Source: Leptospira bourretii (GTDB taxonomy: Bacteria; Spirochaetota; Leptospiria; Leptospirales; Leptospiraceae). Taken from it: a stretch of DNA of 64,000 bases. This document shows, piece after piece, positions 63,803-64,000 of this stretch. Below the pieces are notes generated by a model that ran no database searches, was not told the DNA's origin, and was given only the letters and a program-made list of their open reading frames with translations. Each line of letters starts with the position of its first letter. Positions within the stretch are counted from its first letter, which is position 1. Made by a program: the position numbers and the translations under genes. The stretch covers positions 62,001-126,000 of the forward strand of contig NZ_RQFW01000024.1 of assembly GCF_004770145.1 (NCBI RefSeq). Reading direction: 5' to 3'.

Positions 63803-64000
63803 TTAGCGGGATGGCCAATTTTGTTCTGTCCAAGCTTGTTCCCAAAACATCCACTCATAATTACAACTTTGTTGGAAGGCAAGCACTGCCCTTTTTTTGG
63901 AATCCTCATCGGCAAGGTCGGCATACTTTTGCAATCGACTCAAAAGACCTGTCATATATTCATTGAACCCAGGATCGGAATACATGAGAAGCCAAGAAGC
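63803..64000 (-). CDS. tenA: TenA/thiaminase-2 family protein, C-terminal end only
   Basis: The window contains the last 65 codons; the frame is open at position 64000. The terminus shows the TenA signature NYEWMFWEQAWTEQNWP. It also has the ASWLLMYSDPGFNEYM segment, part of the helix bundle that recycles the aminopyrimidine of thiamine. The active-site residues of the N-terminal half lie outside the window. Confidence 0.85.
   Translation of the reverse strand, partial: ASWLLMYSDPGFNEYMTGLLSRLQKYADLADEDSKKRAVLAFQQSCNYEWMFWEQAWTEQNWPSR

Overview
The window looks like chromosomal DNA of a Leptospira species, probably from the saprophytic (L. biflexa-like) side of the genus. This is inferred from AT-rich coding DNA, frequent TTG/GTG starts with good ribosome binding sites, many lipoproteins with spirochaete-style lipoboxes, and gene families I associate with Leptospira (a giant ~2000-residue secreted protein, DUF4254 beside a GT9 transferase, DUF4384, a cyclase with an SRPBCC-like N-terminus). 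No rRNA, prophage, IS transposase or CRISPR array was seen. There is one tRNA (Gly-GCC). Genes are tightly packed, with many 4-bp ATGA/GTGA overlaps.

Layout. 0-9 kb: a partial UbiA-type prenyltransferase; a leftward run LOG-family protein / rpmB / nth; a small HTH protein; an aldose-epimerase-like protein; then rightward sppA, an MBOAT acyltransferase and a lipoprotein. 9-16.5 kb: a diverged 68-bp tandem repeat; a class A PBP in an operon with a metallo-hydrolase; a rightward operon rhomboid / lipoate ligase / glyA; and an NRDE protein. 16.6-26.5 kb: a surface-glycan and glycolipid stretch with DUF4254 + GT9, a GT4 transferase, an O-antigen-ligase-like protein and a GH5 glycosidase translationally coupled to a class III cyclase.

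26.5-44.9 kb: the most unusual region. It is a leftward run of ten closely spaced or overlapping genes: TolC-like outer membrane protein, Ig-like lipoprotein, two small lipoproteins, a multi-pass membrane protein, an HlyD-type adaptor, TWO RND-family proteins (one keeping a proton-relay Asp, one apparently without it), a 1962-residue secreted protein ending in an NlpC/P60-like cysteine peptidase domain, and a small exported or lipoprotein-like protein overlapping its 3' end. At the downstream end lie an attC-like imperfect palindrome and a second GC-rich palindrome. My reading is a dedicated envelope export system with its own large effector or structural protein and a possible immunity or accessory protein. 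This is inference. Transcribed away from it is a FecR / DUF4384 / lipoprotein / secreted-protein cluster (45-48 kb).

48-64 kb: a membrane-anchored PHP protein, an ArnT/PMT-type glycosyltransferase, a DCC protein, an M3 oligopeptidase, a SCO1 + PCu(A)C copper pair, an alpha/beta hydrolase, a hybrid histidine kinase with a poorly conserved ATP-binding domain, tatA-tatC followed by a PP2C-like protein lacking metal ligands, a complete-motif subclass B1-type metallo-beta-lactamase, the tig-clpP-clpX operon, tRNA-Gly and the end of tenA.
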